Below the pieces are notes generated by a model. That model was not told where the DNA came from and searched no databases. It worked only from the letters and a program-made list of their open reading frames with translations. 64,000 nucleotides of DNA, from the NCBI GenBank assembly GCA_004379135.1, contig NBNI01000007.1, positions 793,501 through 857,500 of the forward strand, read 5' to 3'. Numbering within the stretch: the first letter of the stretch is position 1; every line of letters begins with the position of its first letter. The stretch comes from Acidimicrobiales bacterium mtb01 (lineage in GTDB: Bacteria > Actinomycetota > Acidimicrobiia > Acidimicrobiales > Ilumatobacteraceae). Both the position numbers and the translations under genes were made by a program. This document shows, piece after piece, positions 8,803 to 16,531 of the stretch.

Positions 8803-9609
8803 TCATCGCCAGTCGAACACCTGGACACTCGCTCCCGGCTCATCGAGCAGTCGGGGCTTGGCGAGGCCGAGTATGTAGTCGGCATTCGAGTCGATGCCGA
8901 TGAACCTCCGACCGGTGCGGACGGCTGCGACCCCTGTGGTGCCAGAACCGGCGAATGGGTCCAGCACGACAGCGCCTTCGACGGACGTCGACAGGATGAT
9001 GCGCTCCATTAGCGACTCGGGCTTCGGAGTCGGGTGCTTGCCATATCGAGACTCCCAGTTGCGGGCACGGGCGAGCGACCACACCGTGCGCATCTGCCGA
9101 CCGGCCCGCTTGAGCATGTCCCCACGGTCATCGTCCTGCTTGGTCCACGCGTAGTTGAAGACGTAGGGCTCGTCTCGTCGCCGCACCCCCCATACGAAGG
9201 TCTCATGCGAGTGGGTGAAACTGCGTCCCCGTCGGTGTGGTGGAGCATTGCGCTTGAACCAAATGACGTCGGCAAGGAGGTCGAACCCGAGTTGTTGCAT
9301 AGCGTGGCCGACGGAGTGGATGTTGTGGTGGGTACCGCTCGCCCAGAGCGTCCCGCCAGGCCTCAGCAATCGCTGGCACTCGCTGAGCCATCGCAGGTCG
9401 AACTCATGGTCGGCCACAACGCCGGCTGAATGGTCCCAGTCGCCGTTGTCGAGTGGGACCAACTCCCCGGAGCGAACGGTCTCTTTTCCGGACAGTCTGT
9501 ACGGCGGGTCAGCGACCACGAGGTCGACGCTCCCTGATGGCATAGCAGCCATGACGTCGGTGCAATCGCCGATGTGGAGGGTCGCCGTTGGCGTCTCTGG
9601 TGCTCTCAT
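8803..9609 (-). CDS. Orphan site-specific DNA methyltransferase (N4-C/N6-A, beta class)
   Basis: A 268-residue SAM-dependent DNA methyltransferase. Motif IV DPPY is at residues 34-37 and the SAM-binding FAGSGTT comes near residue 228, after the target-recognition region; this order defines the beta class, which methylates adenine N6 or cytosine N4. The segment HPTPKPESLMERII is also typical. No cognate endonuclease gene adjoins it, so it may be a solitary modification enzyme that protects the element or adjusts its expression. It is divergent from the WhiB-like gene, 213 bp away; that gap shows no further gene. Confidence 0.9.
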   Translation of the reverse strand: MRAPETPTATLHIGDCTDVMAAMPSGSVDLVVADPPYRLSGKETVRSGELVPLDNGDWDHSAGVVADHEFDLRWLSECQRLLRPGGTLWASGTHHNIHSVGHAMQQLGFDLLADVIWFKRNAPPHRRGRSFTHSHETFVWGVRRRDEPYVFNYAWTKQDDDRGDMLKRAGRQMRTVWSLARARNWESRYGKHPTPKPESLMERIILSTSVEGAVVLDPFAGSGTTGVAAVRTGRRFIGIDSNADYILGLAKPRLLDEPGASVQVFDWR

Positions 9610-9822
9610 GGAGCGCCAATCGGCAACGAAGTTGTTCTTGCCTTCGGCCAGCCTCTACATGTCTTCGCAAGGGAGCACCATTTCGGGGCCGTGCGTCACG
9701 GGCAGTCGCCGTTGGGTGCGACAGACGAAGCGGCAGATGGTGCTCGGAGTGCTGGTCTGACGGCTGCTGAGGTGCTCGGACGGTCTCATCCGGCGTAGAG
9801 GTCGCTCCCGCGAATCGTCTCG

Positions 9823-10359
9823 ATGACTGGAGCCAGCAACTCGAGTGATGAGGTATCCATGAACACCGGATACCTCACCTCGGCCACATCCCTGCTTGGA
9901 CGGCTTCGGCCTTCGGACCGTCGACTCGTCTCCCGCCTCCTGCGGCGGGGGATGACTCTTCCACCAAGCCCGACCGAACTTCGGGCGATGAGTCTCCTCG
10001 CTCACCCCGCATCGGGGGTGGTGCAGGTAGTCCTCGAAGGCGACCCGCCGCTCGTCGGGCTTCCCCCGAGCGACCCAGACCCAACGCTCGACGTCGCCCG
10101 GCTCCGAGCTCGAGTGCAAGACATCGATGGATGGCAGCACCTCGGAGCCTGCCGCGGCATCGATCCGATCCTCGCCGTCCCCGAAGTTGATGACGTTGGC
10201 CCGGAAATGGCTGCCGCCTGCGGTGGGTGCCCGGTCCGCATCGACTGCCTTGCGTGGGCCGTGGAACGCATCGAGCAGCGCGGAGTCCTCGGCGGATACC
10301 CACTCAGCGACCGCCACAAGATGCGCTCGATGCTGCTTCGCGGCTGGAGCCAGCGATGA
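9823..10359 (+). CDS. WhiB-like iron-sulfur regulator with N-terminal extension
   Basis: A 178-residue protein whose C-terminal half is a Wbl domain: HLGACRGIDP (Cys110), CGGCPVRIDC (Cys133, 136, 142) and the turn GVLGGY (154-159). The C-x22-C-x2-C-x5-C spacing is the [4Fe-4S] ligand pattern of WhiB proteins, actinobacterial regulators that act by binding the sigma-A subunit. The N-terminal 100 residues are additional; residues 28-70 match the middle of the next protein (L-P-x-D, PPS, R-A, AHPA-G), so the two genes are paralogues over this part. The alternative start ATG 9859 is possible. Its stop overlaps the next start in ATGA, indicating one operon. Confidence 0.8.
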   Translation: MTGASNSSDEVSMNTGYLTSATSLLGRLRPSDRRLVSRLLRRGMTLPPSPTELRAMSLLAHPASGVVQVVLEGDPPLVGLPPSDPDPTLDVARLRARVQDIDGWQHLGACRGIDPILAVPEVDDVGPEMAAACGGCPVRIDCLAWAVERIEQRGVLGGYPLSDRHKMRSMLLRGWSQR

Positions 10360-11327
10360 GCACAGGGCGGGAACTGAGTGCGGAGACCGTCGAACGTGCG
10401 GCGCGGCACGAGCGCCTCGTGCGAGAGATGCGCCGTCAACGACGGAACTGTTGCGGCACCTGCATCACGCGCTCGGACAGGGTGCGCTGCTCAAGTCGCC
10501 GCGCTGCAGACCGGTGCCTCGAGCAGCTGATGCAGGAGCTCGAACCACTGCTTCGCTCGTTCTCTCGCGGCTATGTAGACCACTACAACGAACTCGACGA
10601 CCTCTTAGGTCACTCCCGCATCCATGCGCTTCGGGCCATCGAGCGCTGGATGCCAGGCGGCGCTGCCAGCGTCTCGACATGGGTCGTCATGTACCTGCGC
10701 TCGGAGCTCGCCCGTCTTCGCTCCCGCCAGCACCGCATGCGCGCCCATGCCGTCACCCTCATCGAGGGCATGGATCCGGCAGCACCGGAAGAACCCGAGC
10801 CGCACGATGGCCTCTATGAGGCCATCGCTCGACTGGCGGAACAACTTGAGCCCGAAGACGCCTTCCTGCTGTCAGAGACTGCTGCTGGGCGCCCGCCGAG
10901 CTCGCCGTGGGAGCGCGGCCGCATCAGGGCTTTGGTGGCCCATCCGGCCGCAGGCATCGCCCTGGCACACGTGGTGGGCGAGCCCAAGCCACGACCTGTC
11001 ACGCCTGTCGACCTCGCTGTCGACGCCGCGTCGCTCCGCTCTGGCGGTAAGGCGCAGCCTGGCTGGGAGCTACTCGCAGCGTGCACCGACATCGACATCG
11101 CAGATGTAATGCCTGCGCGCGGCGCGGTACACAGTGCAGAGCTCAGGCAGCGATGCGAATCCTGTCCTGTTCGCCTGGACTGTCTTGCGGCCGGCGTTGC
11201 TGCAGCGACGTGGCCGGGCATCTGGGGCGGCCACCCGCTCAAGGCGCGCTCGCGGATCCGGTCGATTCTCCGGTCCGAGCACGCCGGGCCCGACACGCCT
11301 GAAATGGAGCATGAACACACCGCATGA
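10356..11327 (+). CDS. Sigma-factor-like / WhiB-like fusion protein
   Basis: A 323-residue protein with an unusual layout. Residues 55-127 look like sigma-70 region 2 (NELDDLLGHSRIHALRAIER, then STWVVMYLRSELARLRSRQ). Residues 160-205 resemble the matching part of the upstream WhiB protein and may be a sigma region 4-like helical segment. Residues 238-305 are a Wbl domain with Cys243, 267, 270, 276 and GIWGG at 288-292. Extra cysteines (32, 33, 36, 45, 54) precede the sigma-like part. Ordinary WhiB proteins bind a separate sigma subunit; here both modules are covalently joined. ATG 10356 is chosen because it overlaps the upstream stop by 4 bp. The sigma assignment is by eye and needs profile comparison. 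Confidence 0.7.
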   Translation: MSTGRELSAETVERAARHERLVREMRRQRRNCCGTCITRSDRVRCSSRRAADRCLEQLMQELEPLLRSFSRGYVDHYNELDDLLGHSRIHALRAIERWMPGGAASVSTWVVMYLRSELARLRSRQHRMRAHAVTLIEGMDPAAPEEPEPHDGLYEAIARLAEQLEPEDAFLLSETAAGRPPSSPWERGRIRALVAHPAAGIALAHVVGEPKPRPVTPVDLAVDAASLRSGGKAQPGWELLAACTDIDIADVMPARGAVHSAELRQRCESCPVRLDCLAAGVAAATWPGIWGGHPLKARSRIRSILRSEHAGPDTPEMEHEHTA

Positions 11328-11745
11328 GCACCATGACCAGCCATTCACCATCACCCAGGCTCTACTCCACATCATGCGCCAGCTCGAGAACGCTGAGACC
11401 GCAAAGGTCGTCGACGAACTCCGCAGCGCATGGACCGATGCACAGCGGCCACCGTTCCCGTCGCCGACAGCGTTCACGGCGCGCGACCTCGCGCTCCTGG
11501 TTCGCCACACGGCCCTCGCCATCGCGGACCCCGAGACGTCGGTAGCGGATCGGCGCGACCTCCTCCTTCACGCCACCTCAGGGCTTCACGTCGTCACTGC
11601 TTCAACGGACGATGTGATGTGGGCAGCAGTCGCCGTCGGTCTCGACGCCAACGACGACCCGCTCGCAGTTGTCGCGCGCCTGCTGTGGGTGCTTGACGAC
11701 CTCGAGTCCATCGCCCTCGAACTCGACGAATCAATCGACACCTGA
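11311..11745 (+). CDS. Hypothetical helical protein, third gene of WhiB operon
   Basis: A 144-residue soluble, mostly helical protein without recognised motifs (ITQALLHIMRQLENAETAKV, then ARDLALLVRHTALAIADPE). ATG 11311 overlaps the 3' end of the sigma-WhiB gene by 17 bp, so translation is probably coupled and the product may work with those regulators. Longer in-frame starts would lie deeper inside the upstream gene. Confidence 0.55.
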   Translation: MNTPHEHHDQPFTITQALLHIMRQLENAETAKVVDELRSAWTDAQRPPFPSPTAFTARDLALLVRHTALAIADPETSVADRRDLLLHATSGLHVVTASTDDVMWAAVAVGLDANDDPLAVVARLLWVLDDLESIALELDESIDT

Positions 11746-11819
11746 GTTGGTTTGTTGTGTCGATCATTAGTCGCCACCTCATCTCTCAATCGGTGACCGG
11801 TGAGGCCGAAGTGATGCAA

Positions 11820-12560
11820 TCAGTCGTGACTTAGGAACGCACTCCATTGGTCGTAGTCCATAGCCGGCACCGTGCCAACCCTCTGCAGCGCGGATAGAAG
11901 CCGGAGATAGAAGAAGACGAGAGCGCGACTCGGAGTACTCGCCGCCCACCGTGGGATGTTGTTCTCGTACTTGACTTCCCAACCAATCTCACCAAGAACA
12001 CAGCCGAGATTGAGCAGCCCATTGCTGTTCTGGTCTTTCAGTGCCGCGCTAAACGCGTCACCCAGCGTTGGGCTCCAGCCTGCTCGGGTCGTGAGTAGCC
12101 CAGCGATGATCGGCGATGGTCTACGCGGTTCTTCGATAACGCCACGCGCATCCGTGATCGGCGCAGAGGTCCTAGCGAGGACACGGACGGACGCCGCCTT
12201 TTCGGCCGCATAAAGCACATTCTCTCTATTGAGTTCCGGCTTGACCTCGAAGACAGCGTACGCAGCCTCTGCTGGCACCACGGTTCGCGATTGCGATTCC
12301 AGAGCGAGTGTCGAGTACTGGCGGTCACACAGGGCGAGATCGACCTCCTGACTGAGCTTGCCGGTGTGGTCAACGAACATGCACTTCGGCACAACCTGGT
12401 AGCGGCGTGGTAGGTGTCCATCGAGAAGACGTTCCCAGCTGATCTCGGTCTCGTCTCCCTTTGCTCCCGGATGATCCAGCACGGCCGCCACCTTGATGGA
12501 AGCCTGAAGCCGATCCTGAAGGGCGGCAAAGTACGCCTCGAGCCCATTGGCCGGTGTCAC
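11820..12560 (-). CDS. DUF6602 protein with PD-(D/E)XK-like motif
   Basis: A 246-residue protein matching DUF6602 by its pattern HPGAKGDETEISWERLL, LPRRYQVV, EVDLALCD, AVFEVKPEL and AASVRVLARTSA. Glu43, Asp74 and the Glu105-x-Lys107 pair have the order and spacing of a PD-(D/E)XK nuclease core, so a nuclease-like role is plausible, though no activity is known to me for this family. The start overlaps the stop of the nucleotidyltransferase gene by 4 bp (ATGA), placing it second in a two-gene operon. Base composition looks lower in GC than neighbours, suggesting separate acquisition. It could be the effector of a nucleotide-signal defence pair. Confidence 0.7.
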   Translation of the reverse strand: MTPANGLEAYFAALQDRLQASIKVAAVLDHPGAKGDETEISWERLLDGHLPRRYQVVPKCMFVDHTGKLSQEVDLALCDRQYSTLALESQSRTVVPAEAAYAVFEVKPELNRENVLYAAEKAASVRVLARTSAPITDARGVIEEPRRPSPIIAGLLTTRAGWSPTLGDAFSAALKDQNSNGLLNLGCVLGEIGWEVKYENNIPRWAASTPSRALVFFYLRLLSALQRVGTVPAMDYDQWSAFLSHD

Positions 12561-13324
12561 CAGACGACGTCCTTCCAGTAGGCGGCATCGCGAGATGCCT
12601 TGGCCTGTCGTGCAATGGCAATCTTCTCGGTGGCGCTGAGCTCAGACGCAACGTTGTTGTTTGTATTCGCAGGGTCGATGAGCGCAGCGGCGGTGATGTT
12701 GTCTCGCAGCCACTCGACAACTGCCATCACTCTGGATGCACGTCCGGCAGCATTGCGGCCCGCGAGAGCCCGTAACGTAGCGAGCTCCAGAGCGAACGAG
12801 GGAAACTCGAGCCCGTGACACTGCTTCCACCGCTTCATCACGCGGATGACGTCAGTGTGTGACGATCTGGAAACAGTGTCGATATGTGTATCGATGTTTG
12901 TCTTCTGCCAGGTGTTCTGGCGCGAGACCCAGAGACTGTGATCGCGGGAGTTGAAGTTCTGGCGCTTTCCGGGCACTAGGTCGACCTGGTACCCGCCGTG
13001 CGAGATGCCGATGGAGACGTTCTGCTTGCGAGTTGAGTAGCCAGCTGCAGTCATGTAGGACGCAAGGGAATCGAAGATCTCTTTGAGCGTCGGAGATGTG
13101 TCCGGCTTCAGGGAGATGAAGATGTCAACGTCTGTGCCCCCACGGATTGCGGTTCCCTTGGCATATGAACCGGAGACCTTTAGCTCCGAATACTGTGTGC
13201 CTGCCCAGCGCCGAATCATCGGGTCCAGCGCCTGCCGCATCTTCTCTCCCGGGCCGAAGACACCCGTTGGCGCGGTGATCTTGGCGAGCAGTTGTTGGAG
13301 GTAGTCATCGCCAGACATCAGCAC
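12557..13324 (-). CDS. CD-NTase/OAS-like nucleotidyltransferase
   Basis: A 255-residue polymerase-beta-fold nucleotidyltransferase. GSYAKGTAIRGGTDVDIFI (residues 52-70) gives the GS motif and the metal-binding Asp65/Asp67; Asp115 in YQVDLVPGKR is the third carboxylate; KRWKQ then FPSFALELATLRAL matches the helical half of OAS/CD-NTase enzymes. CD-NTases make cyclic oligonucleotides that activate effectors in CBASS anti-phage systems. GTG 13324 follows a GAGGG site at 9 nt; ATG 13318 is an alternative. A -10-like TATTGT lies at 13350-13345 on the minus strand. It is co-transcribed with the DUF6602 gene. No Cap2/Cap3 genes are nearby, so CBASS membership is inference. Confidence 0.8.
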   Translation of the reverse strand: MLMSGDDYLQQLLAKITAPTGVFGPGEKMRQALDPMIRRWAGTQYSELKVSGSYAKGTAIRGGTDVDIFISLKPDTSPTLKEIFDSLASYMTAAGYSTRKQNVSIGISHGGYQVDLVPGKRQNFNSRDHSLWVSRQNTWQKTNIDTHIDTVSRSSHTDVIRVMKRWKQCHGLEFPSFALELATLRALAGRNAAGRASRVMAVVEWLRDNITAAALIDPANTNNNVASELSATEKIAIARQAKASRDAAYWKDVVW

Positions 13325-13579
13325 TTGTCTACACCCTCGGTGTTACAATAACCGCGGACGTCCCGCCGGGGCTTCTCATGTTTGGGGTGTTGTGCGCTCA
13401 AAGACCCGGGCGGGTTACTGCACCGCATCGCCGCAGCTGGAACCCGCACATTTCCTCTTGATCCCGTGCATGGCGACAGTCCGGCGCGCTGCCCCAACGT
13501 GCCGGTAGGGAAACGGAGCGCAGTTCCCAGTCGGACAGGCTCGGCAGTCGTCCCGTGTTCCGGGCGTACGCTAGGTGTA

Positions 13580-14203
13580 GTGCACGACGACAGAGCAGCC
13601 GATGTGGTGCGGGCGGTTGAACTGGCCTTTGGGCTCATTGGTGAGTTTCCAGGCGGCTCAGTGCTCGTGTCATTGCTGGAGCAGTGGCCTGCTCTTCAGC
13701 GAGTTCGAGCTCAGGCGCTGGTAAGCAGCCTCATCGACCTTCTCAATGACCCCGAACTCGGACTCATCCGCCGGATGAAGGAGGATCCGCGCGTCCTCCG
13801 ACTCGTCTGGTCTGCGGCAAACGCTGCGGCTAACTCTGACACGGAGGCAAAAATCAGGACCCTGGCCTACGTGGCGAGCGTTGGGCTGAATGATGACGCG
13901 AAGCTTGACGAATCGATGTTCCTCATCGACACAATCCGGGAGTTGGAGGTCATTGACGTTCGCCTACTGCTTGCGCTCGAGGCTGCGAACCTGGCACCCG
14001 AGTCGGGTCTGAAAACTTCGGAGGCCCTCGCTGTGTCGCAGGGAGTGGCCGAGTCGCTGAACGCGAAACTCCTCCGATTGGCCTTAGTCGAGACGCCGGG
14101 CATGTCATTTCGGGGCCTTCACTCCGAGGTCCGCCTCTCGCAGTTTGGTCGGGAGGTCCTTGTCGCCCTTCGACTGCACGGGAATGGCAACCCCCTGCGG
14201 TAG
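13580..14203 (+). CDS. Hypothetical helical protein, divergent from CD-NTase
   Basis: A 207-residue, largely alpha-helical soluble protein (LAFGLIGEFPGGSVLVSLLE, RIKED-like charged turns, C-terminal MSFRGLHSEVRLSQFGREVL that may form a small winged-helix-like end). I do not recognise a family. GTG 13580 is preferred over a longer frame from 13382 because a TACGCT -10 box (13567-13572) ends 7 nt upstream and the extra residues look noncoding. It is divergent from the CD-NTase gene; the 255-bp gap holds the opposed promoters and no other gene. It may belong to the same module. Confidence 0.5.
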   Translation: MHDDRAADVVRAVELAFGLIGEFPGGSVLVSLLEQWPALQRVRAQALVSSLIDLLNDPELGLIRRMKEDPRVLRLVWSAANAAANSDTEAKIRTLAYVASVGLNDDAKLDESMFLIDTIRELEVIDVRLLLALEAANLAPESGLKTSEALAVSQGVAESLNAKLLRLALVETPGMSFRGLHSEVRLSQFGREVLVALRLHGNGNPLR

Positions 14204-14302
14204 TCCGGAACTTCCGAGCTGATTGGCGCCGGGCATCACGAAGAACCTCACTGTCGCGGGCTTGTCAAGGAGTTGGCTTCTCATTGCGTCCGGTGGGAAC
14301 TC

Positions 14303-14332
14303 AACCCACGCAAGAGCGCATTCTCGTGGGTT
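14303..14332. promoter_or_regulatory. 8-bp inverted repeat upstream of HhH gene
   Basis: AACCCACG (14303-14310) and CGTGGGTT (14325-14332) are exact inverted copies with a 14-nt spacer. They cover the expected -35 area of the promoter at 14344-14349 (TACGGT), so an operator is more likely than a terminator; no T-run follows. Confidence 0.4.
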
Positions 14333-14355
14333 CACCGTCCCGTTACGGTTCGAGC

Positions 14356-15084
14356 ATGGCGGAGAACTTGGAACGAACGGTGACTGCCCTCGAGGCACTC
14401 ATCGCCGAAGCCGGGGGAGTCGACCGCCTCATCACGCCACGGGGTTGGCCGCACCTCGGCCTGGTCGTCCTCGACGCCGTGTTCTCGCTGCAGGCGGACT
14501 ACGACACGGTGGTGCAGCCACTTCTTGAGCGGTACTGCGATGCCGCACCGGACATCACGTGGGCGACAGCCTCCATGCCCCCACCGCCCGAGCACGACGC
14601 CCGGCGGCTCCTCGAGTTCCTCGAGCCGATGACGCTGGATCAGCGCTGTCAGCTCCTCACCTCGCAGGTCGGACCGGGTACCGCCAAGGGCGGCCAGGCC
14701 GGCTACCGCAAGGCACAGATGGTTGTCGACGTGGCTCGCATCCTCGTCGACACCGGGGCAGCCACACGCGCCACCTTCGTCGCCGCCGTCGCCAGCGACA
14801 CCGGCCTCGAGTGGAAGGTGCGCCGAGTACCCGGCGTGGGGTTCGCCTGCTGGAAGTACATGCTCAACCTGAGCGGGCTCGAGGCCAGCAAGCCAGACAC
14901 GATGGTCTTGCGTTGGCTCTGCGAGACGACCGGTGCAGAGCAGACGCAGCAGGCCGGGGCGAGCCTGATCGAGCAGGCCACAGCGGTCCTCCAGCGGGGA
15001 GGAGCGCCCGTGACTGTCCGCCAGATGGATCACTTGGTGTGGCGCAAGGTGACGGGTCGGCCGCTCGGTACCGACCCCCGGTAG
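14356..15084 (+). CDS. Hypothetical helix-hairpin-helix-like protein
   Basis: A 242-residue soluble protein. The segment RRVPGVGFACWKYMLNLSG followed by KPDTMVLRWL resembles the helix-hairpin-helix and following helices of HhH-GPD DNA glycosylase-like proteins in actinobacteria, suggesting DNA binding, but no catalytic residue can be assigned. ATG 14356 lies 6 nt after TACGGT (14344-14349), so the mRNA is probably leaderless. It stands upstream of the tyrosine recombinase in the same direction. Confidence 0.55.
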   Translation: MAENLERTVTALEALIAEAGGVDRLITPRGWPHLGLVVLDAVFSLQADYDTVVQPLLERYCDAAPDITWATASMPPPPEHDARRLLEFLEPMTLDQRCQLLTSQVGPGTAKGGQAGYRKAQMVVDVARILVDTGAATRATFVAAVASDTGLEWKVRRVPGVGFACWKYMLNLSGLEASKPDTMVLRWLCETTGAEQTQQAGASLIEQATAVLQRGGAPVTVRQMDHLVWRKVTGRPLGTDPR

Positions 15085-15134
15085 GGCCACCTGGTCGTCG
15101 GACTGGAGCCAGACGACCGGCGGGTGTCGTCTAC

Positions 15135-16061
15135 ATGACAAGGACCCACCTCATCCCTTCACTGACTGCCACCCGCGGCCCTTCCATCGGCCCGGTCGAC
15201 GCCTACCTCGCACAGCTCGGCAGCACCGAGTCGAACCGCACCCAACGAGCCGCACTCGACGCATCGGCGAAGCTTCTCGGCTTCCCCGACGCAGCTTCGT
15301 GCCCGTGGGAGATGCTCACCTACGCAGACCTTGTCCGGTTGCGCAGCGCACTCGCAACGACCCGGGCAACCGCAACCGCGGCCCGGTATCTCGGGGCGGT
15401 GCGCAGCGTGATGACGTGTGCTGTCGCGCTCGGTCTTGCCGACCCGCTGGAGGCTGCCCGTGCCGCCACCGTCGCAAACCCTCGGCTCGCTCAGCAACCC
15501 GTCGGCCGCGCTCTCGACCGGGGCGAGGTCGCCGCGCTCCTCGGTGCTGCCGGCGCACACCCGGTGCCCGCCATCGCCGAGCGGGACACGGCAGTCGTGG
15601 CGCTTCTCGCCGGCACAGCAGCCCGGCGATCCGAGGTGGCGGCCCTCGAGCATGCCGACTGGAACCCAGCAGACGCGGCGGTGTCGATCCGAGTCGCCAA
15701 ACGTGGTCACGCTCGAACGGTGTGGCTGCCCAAATGGGCCGCCGGGGCGGTCGATGGCTGGGCGAGCCGTCTTCCTGGCGGGCAGCTCCTGCGGCGCGTC
15801 ACCCGCACCGGTGCGGTTCTCGAGTCGGGGCTCTCGGGAGCCGCCATCGGCGAGATCCTGCAGCGCGTCGGACAGGTAGCCGGTGTGCAGTGCACCCCGC
15901 ACGACCTCCGCCGCACCGTCATCACCGACCTGCTCGCAGATGGCGTCGACCCGCTCGCGGTCGCCGCCGTGTCCGGCCACAGTCGCATCGAATCCCTACG
16001 TCGGTACGACCGTCGCAGCATCGACGCAGGCCGTGTGGCGACCCAGGCGAGAAGCCTGTGA
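15135..16061 (+). CDS. Tyrosine recombinase/integrase
   Basis: A 308-residue site-specific recombinase of the XerC/phage integrase type. An N-terminal core-binding helical domain (about 15-105, with VDAYLAQLGSTESNRTQRAA) is followed by the catalytic domain: Arg in ARRSEVAALEHADW, the HxxR box HDLRRTVITDLL, GHSRIESLRRYD with the His and nucleophile Tyr. All key residues are present, so the enzyme looks intact. It lies in mid-island, away from either edge, and probably belonged to an older or nested element, or resolves multimers. It starts 50 bp after the HhH-like gene. Confidence 0.9.
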   Translation: MTRTHLIPSLTATRGPSIGPVDAYLAQLGSTESNRTQRAALDASAKLLGFPDAASCPWEMLTYADLVRLRSALATTRATATAARYLGAVRSVMTCAVALGLADPLEAARAATVANPRLAQQPVGRALDRGEVAALLGAAGAHPVPAIAERDTAVVALLAGTAARRSEVAALEHADWNPADAAVSIRVAKRGHARTVWLPKWAAGAVDGWASRLPGGQLLRRVTRTGAVLESGLSGAAIGEILQRVGQVAGVQCTPHDLRRTVITDLLADGVDPLAVAAVSGHSRIESLRRYDRRSIDAGRVATQARSL

Positions 16062-16106
16062 GGGGCATGAGTGACTGGCCTCACACCACCGAGCGATACG
16101 CACTTC

Positions 16107-16355
16107 ATGAGTTACGAAGTCATCATGTCCACACCATCTGAGGACCGCAGCGAGACCGTCATCGAGGGTCTCACCATCGAGCAGGCCCGCCTCGCGCTCT
16201 ACACAATCGGGGCGCGCATGAAGACGAGTCTGGGAGCCGTCGATGTGGAGCACGACCTGTGGATCACGCCAGACGGCGAGCTCTGCGAAGGACTCCGGTG
16301 GACACTGCATCATCCCGACGAGGTGGAGTACACCGCCCACATCCCGCACAGGTGA
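16107..16355 (+). CDS. Small hypothetical protein
   Basis: An 82-residue acidic protein with no recognised motif (IEGLTIEQARLALYTIGARM, then ITPDGELCEGLRW). Starts at ATG 16107 and ATG 16125 are both possible. It is 45 bp downstream of the tyrosine recombinase and may be co-transcribed. Function unknown. Confidence 0.45.
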   Translation: MSYEVIMSTPSEDRSETVIEGLTIEQARLALYTIGARMKTSLGAVDVEHDLWITPDGELCEGLRWTLHHPDEVEYTAHIPHR

Positions 16356-16445
16356 ACGGGCACCCGGGCGCATGCCCAGGTGCCCCCAATACAGGGGGAT
16401 CCGCTCACACTTCGCCCGGAAAGCCTTGCAAACACTGGGCTCGGA

Positions 16446-16485
16446 GTAACGAACCAAAATCGTTACTCGTCCACGATTCGTAACG
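16446..16485. promoter_or_regulatory. Cluster of CGTTAC-type operator repeats
   Basis: GTAACGA (16446-16452) and TCGTTAC (16460-16466) form a perfect inverted repeat with a 7-nt spacer; CGTAACG recurs at 16479-16485. A related CCGTTACG occurs at 14340-14347 over the promoter of the HhH-like gene. They are spaced for a dimeric regulator, upstream of the gene that starts at 16532. The rest of the 176-bp gap shows no gene. Confidence 0.45.
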
Positions 16486-16531
16486 GTCGAAAACCTGCAC
16501 CCTTGGTCGCAACCACCCCAGGGTCGGGTAC

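Noticed and set aside
9655-10317. Long open frame on the minus strand opposite the WhiB-like gene
   Set aside because: It is antisense to a clear Wbl domain and has no family pattern of its own.
10227-10355. Upstream start for the sigma-WhiB protein
   Set aside because: It would lie inside the WhiB coding region; ATG 10356 gives the expected ATGA overlap.
13382-13579. N-terminal extension of the hypothetical protein
   Set aside because: Composition and position before a good -10 box suggest noncoding DNA.
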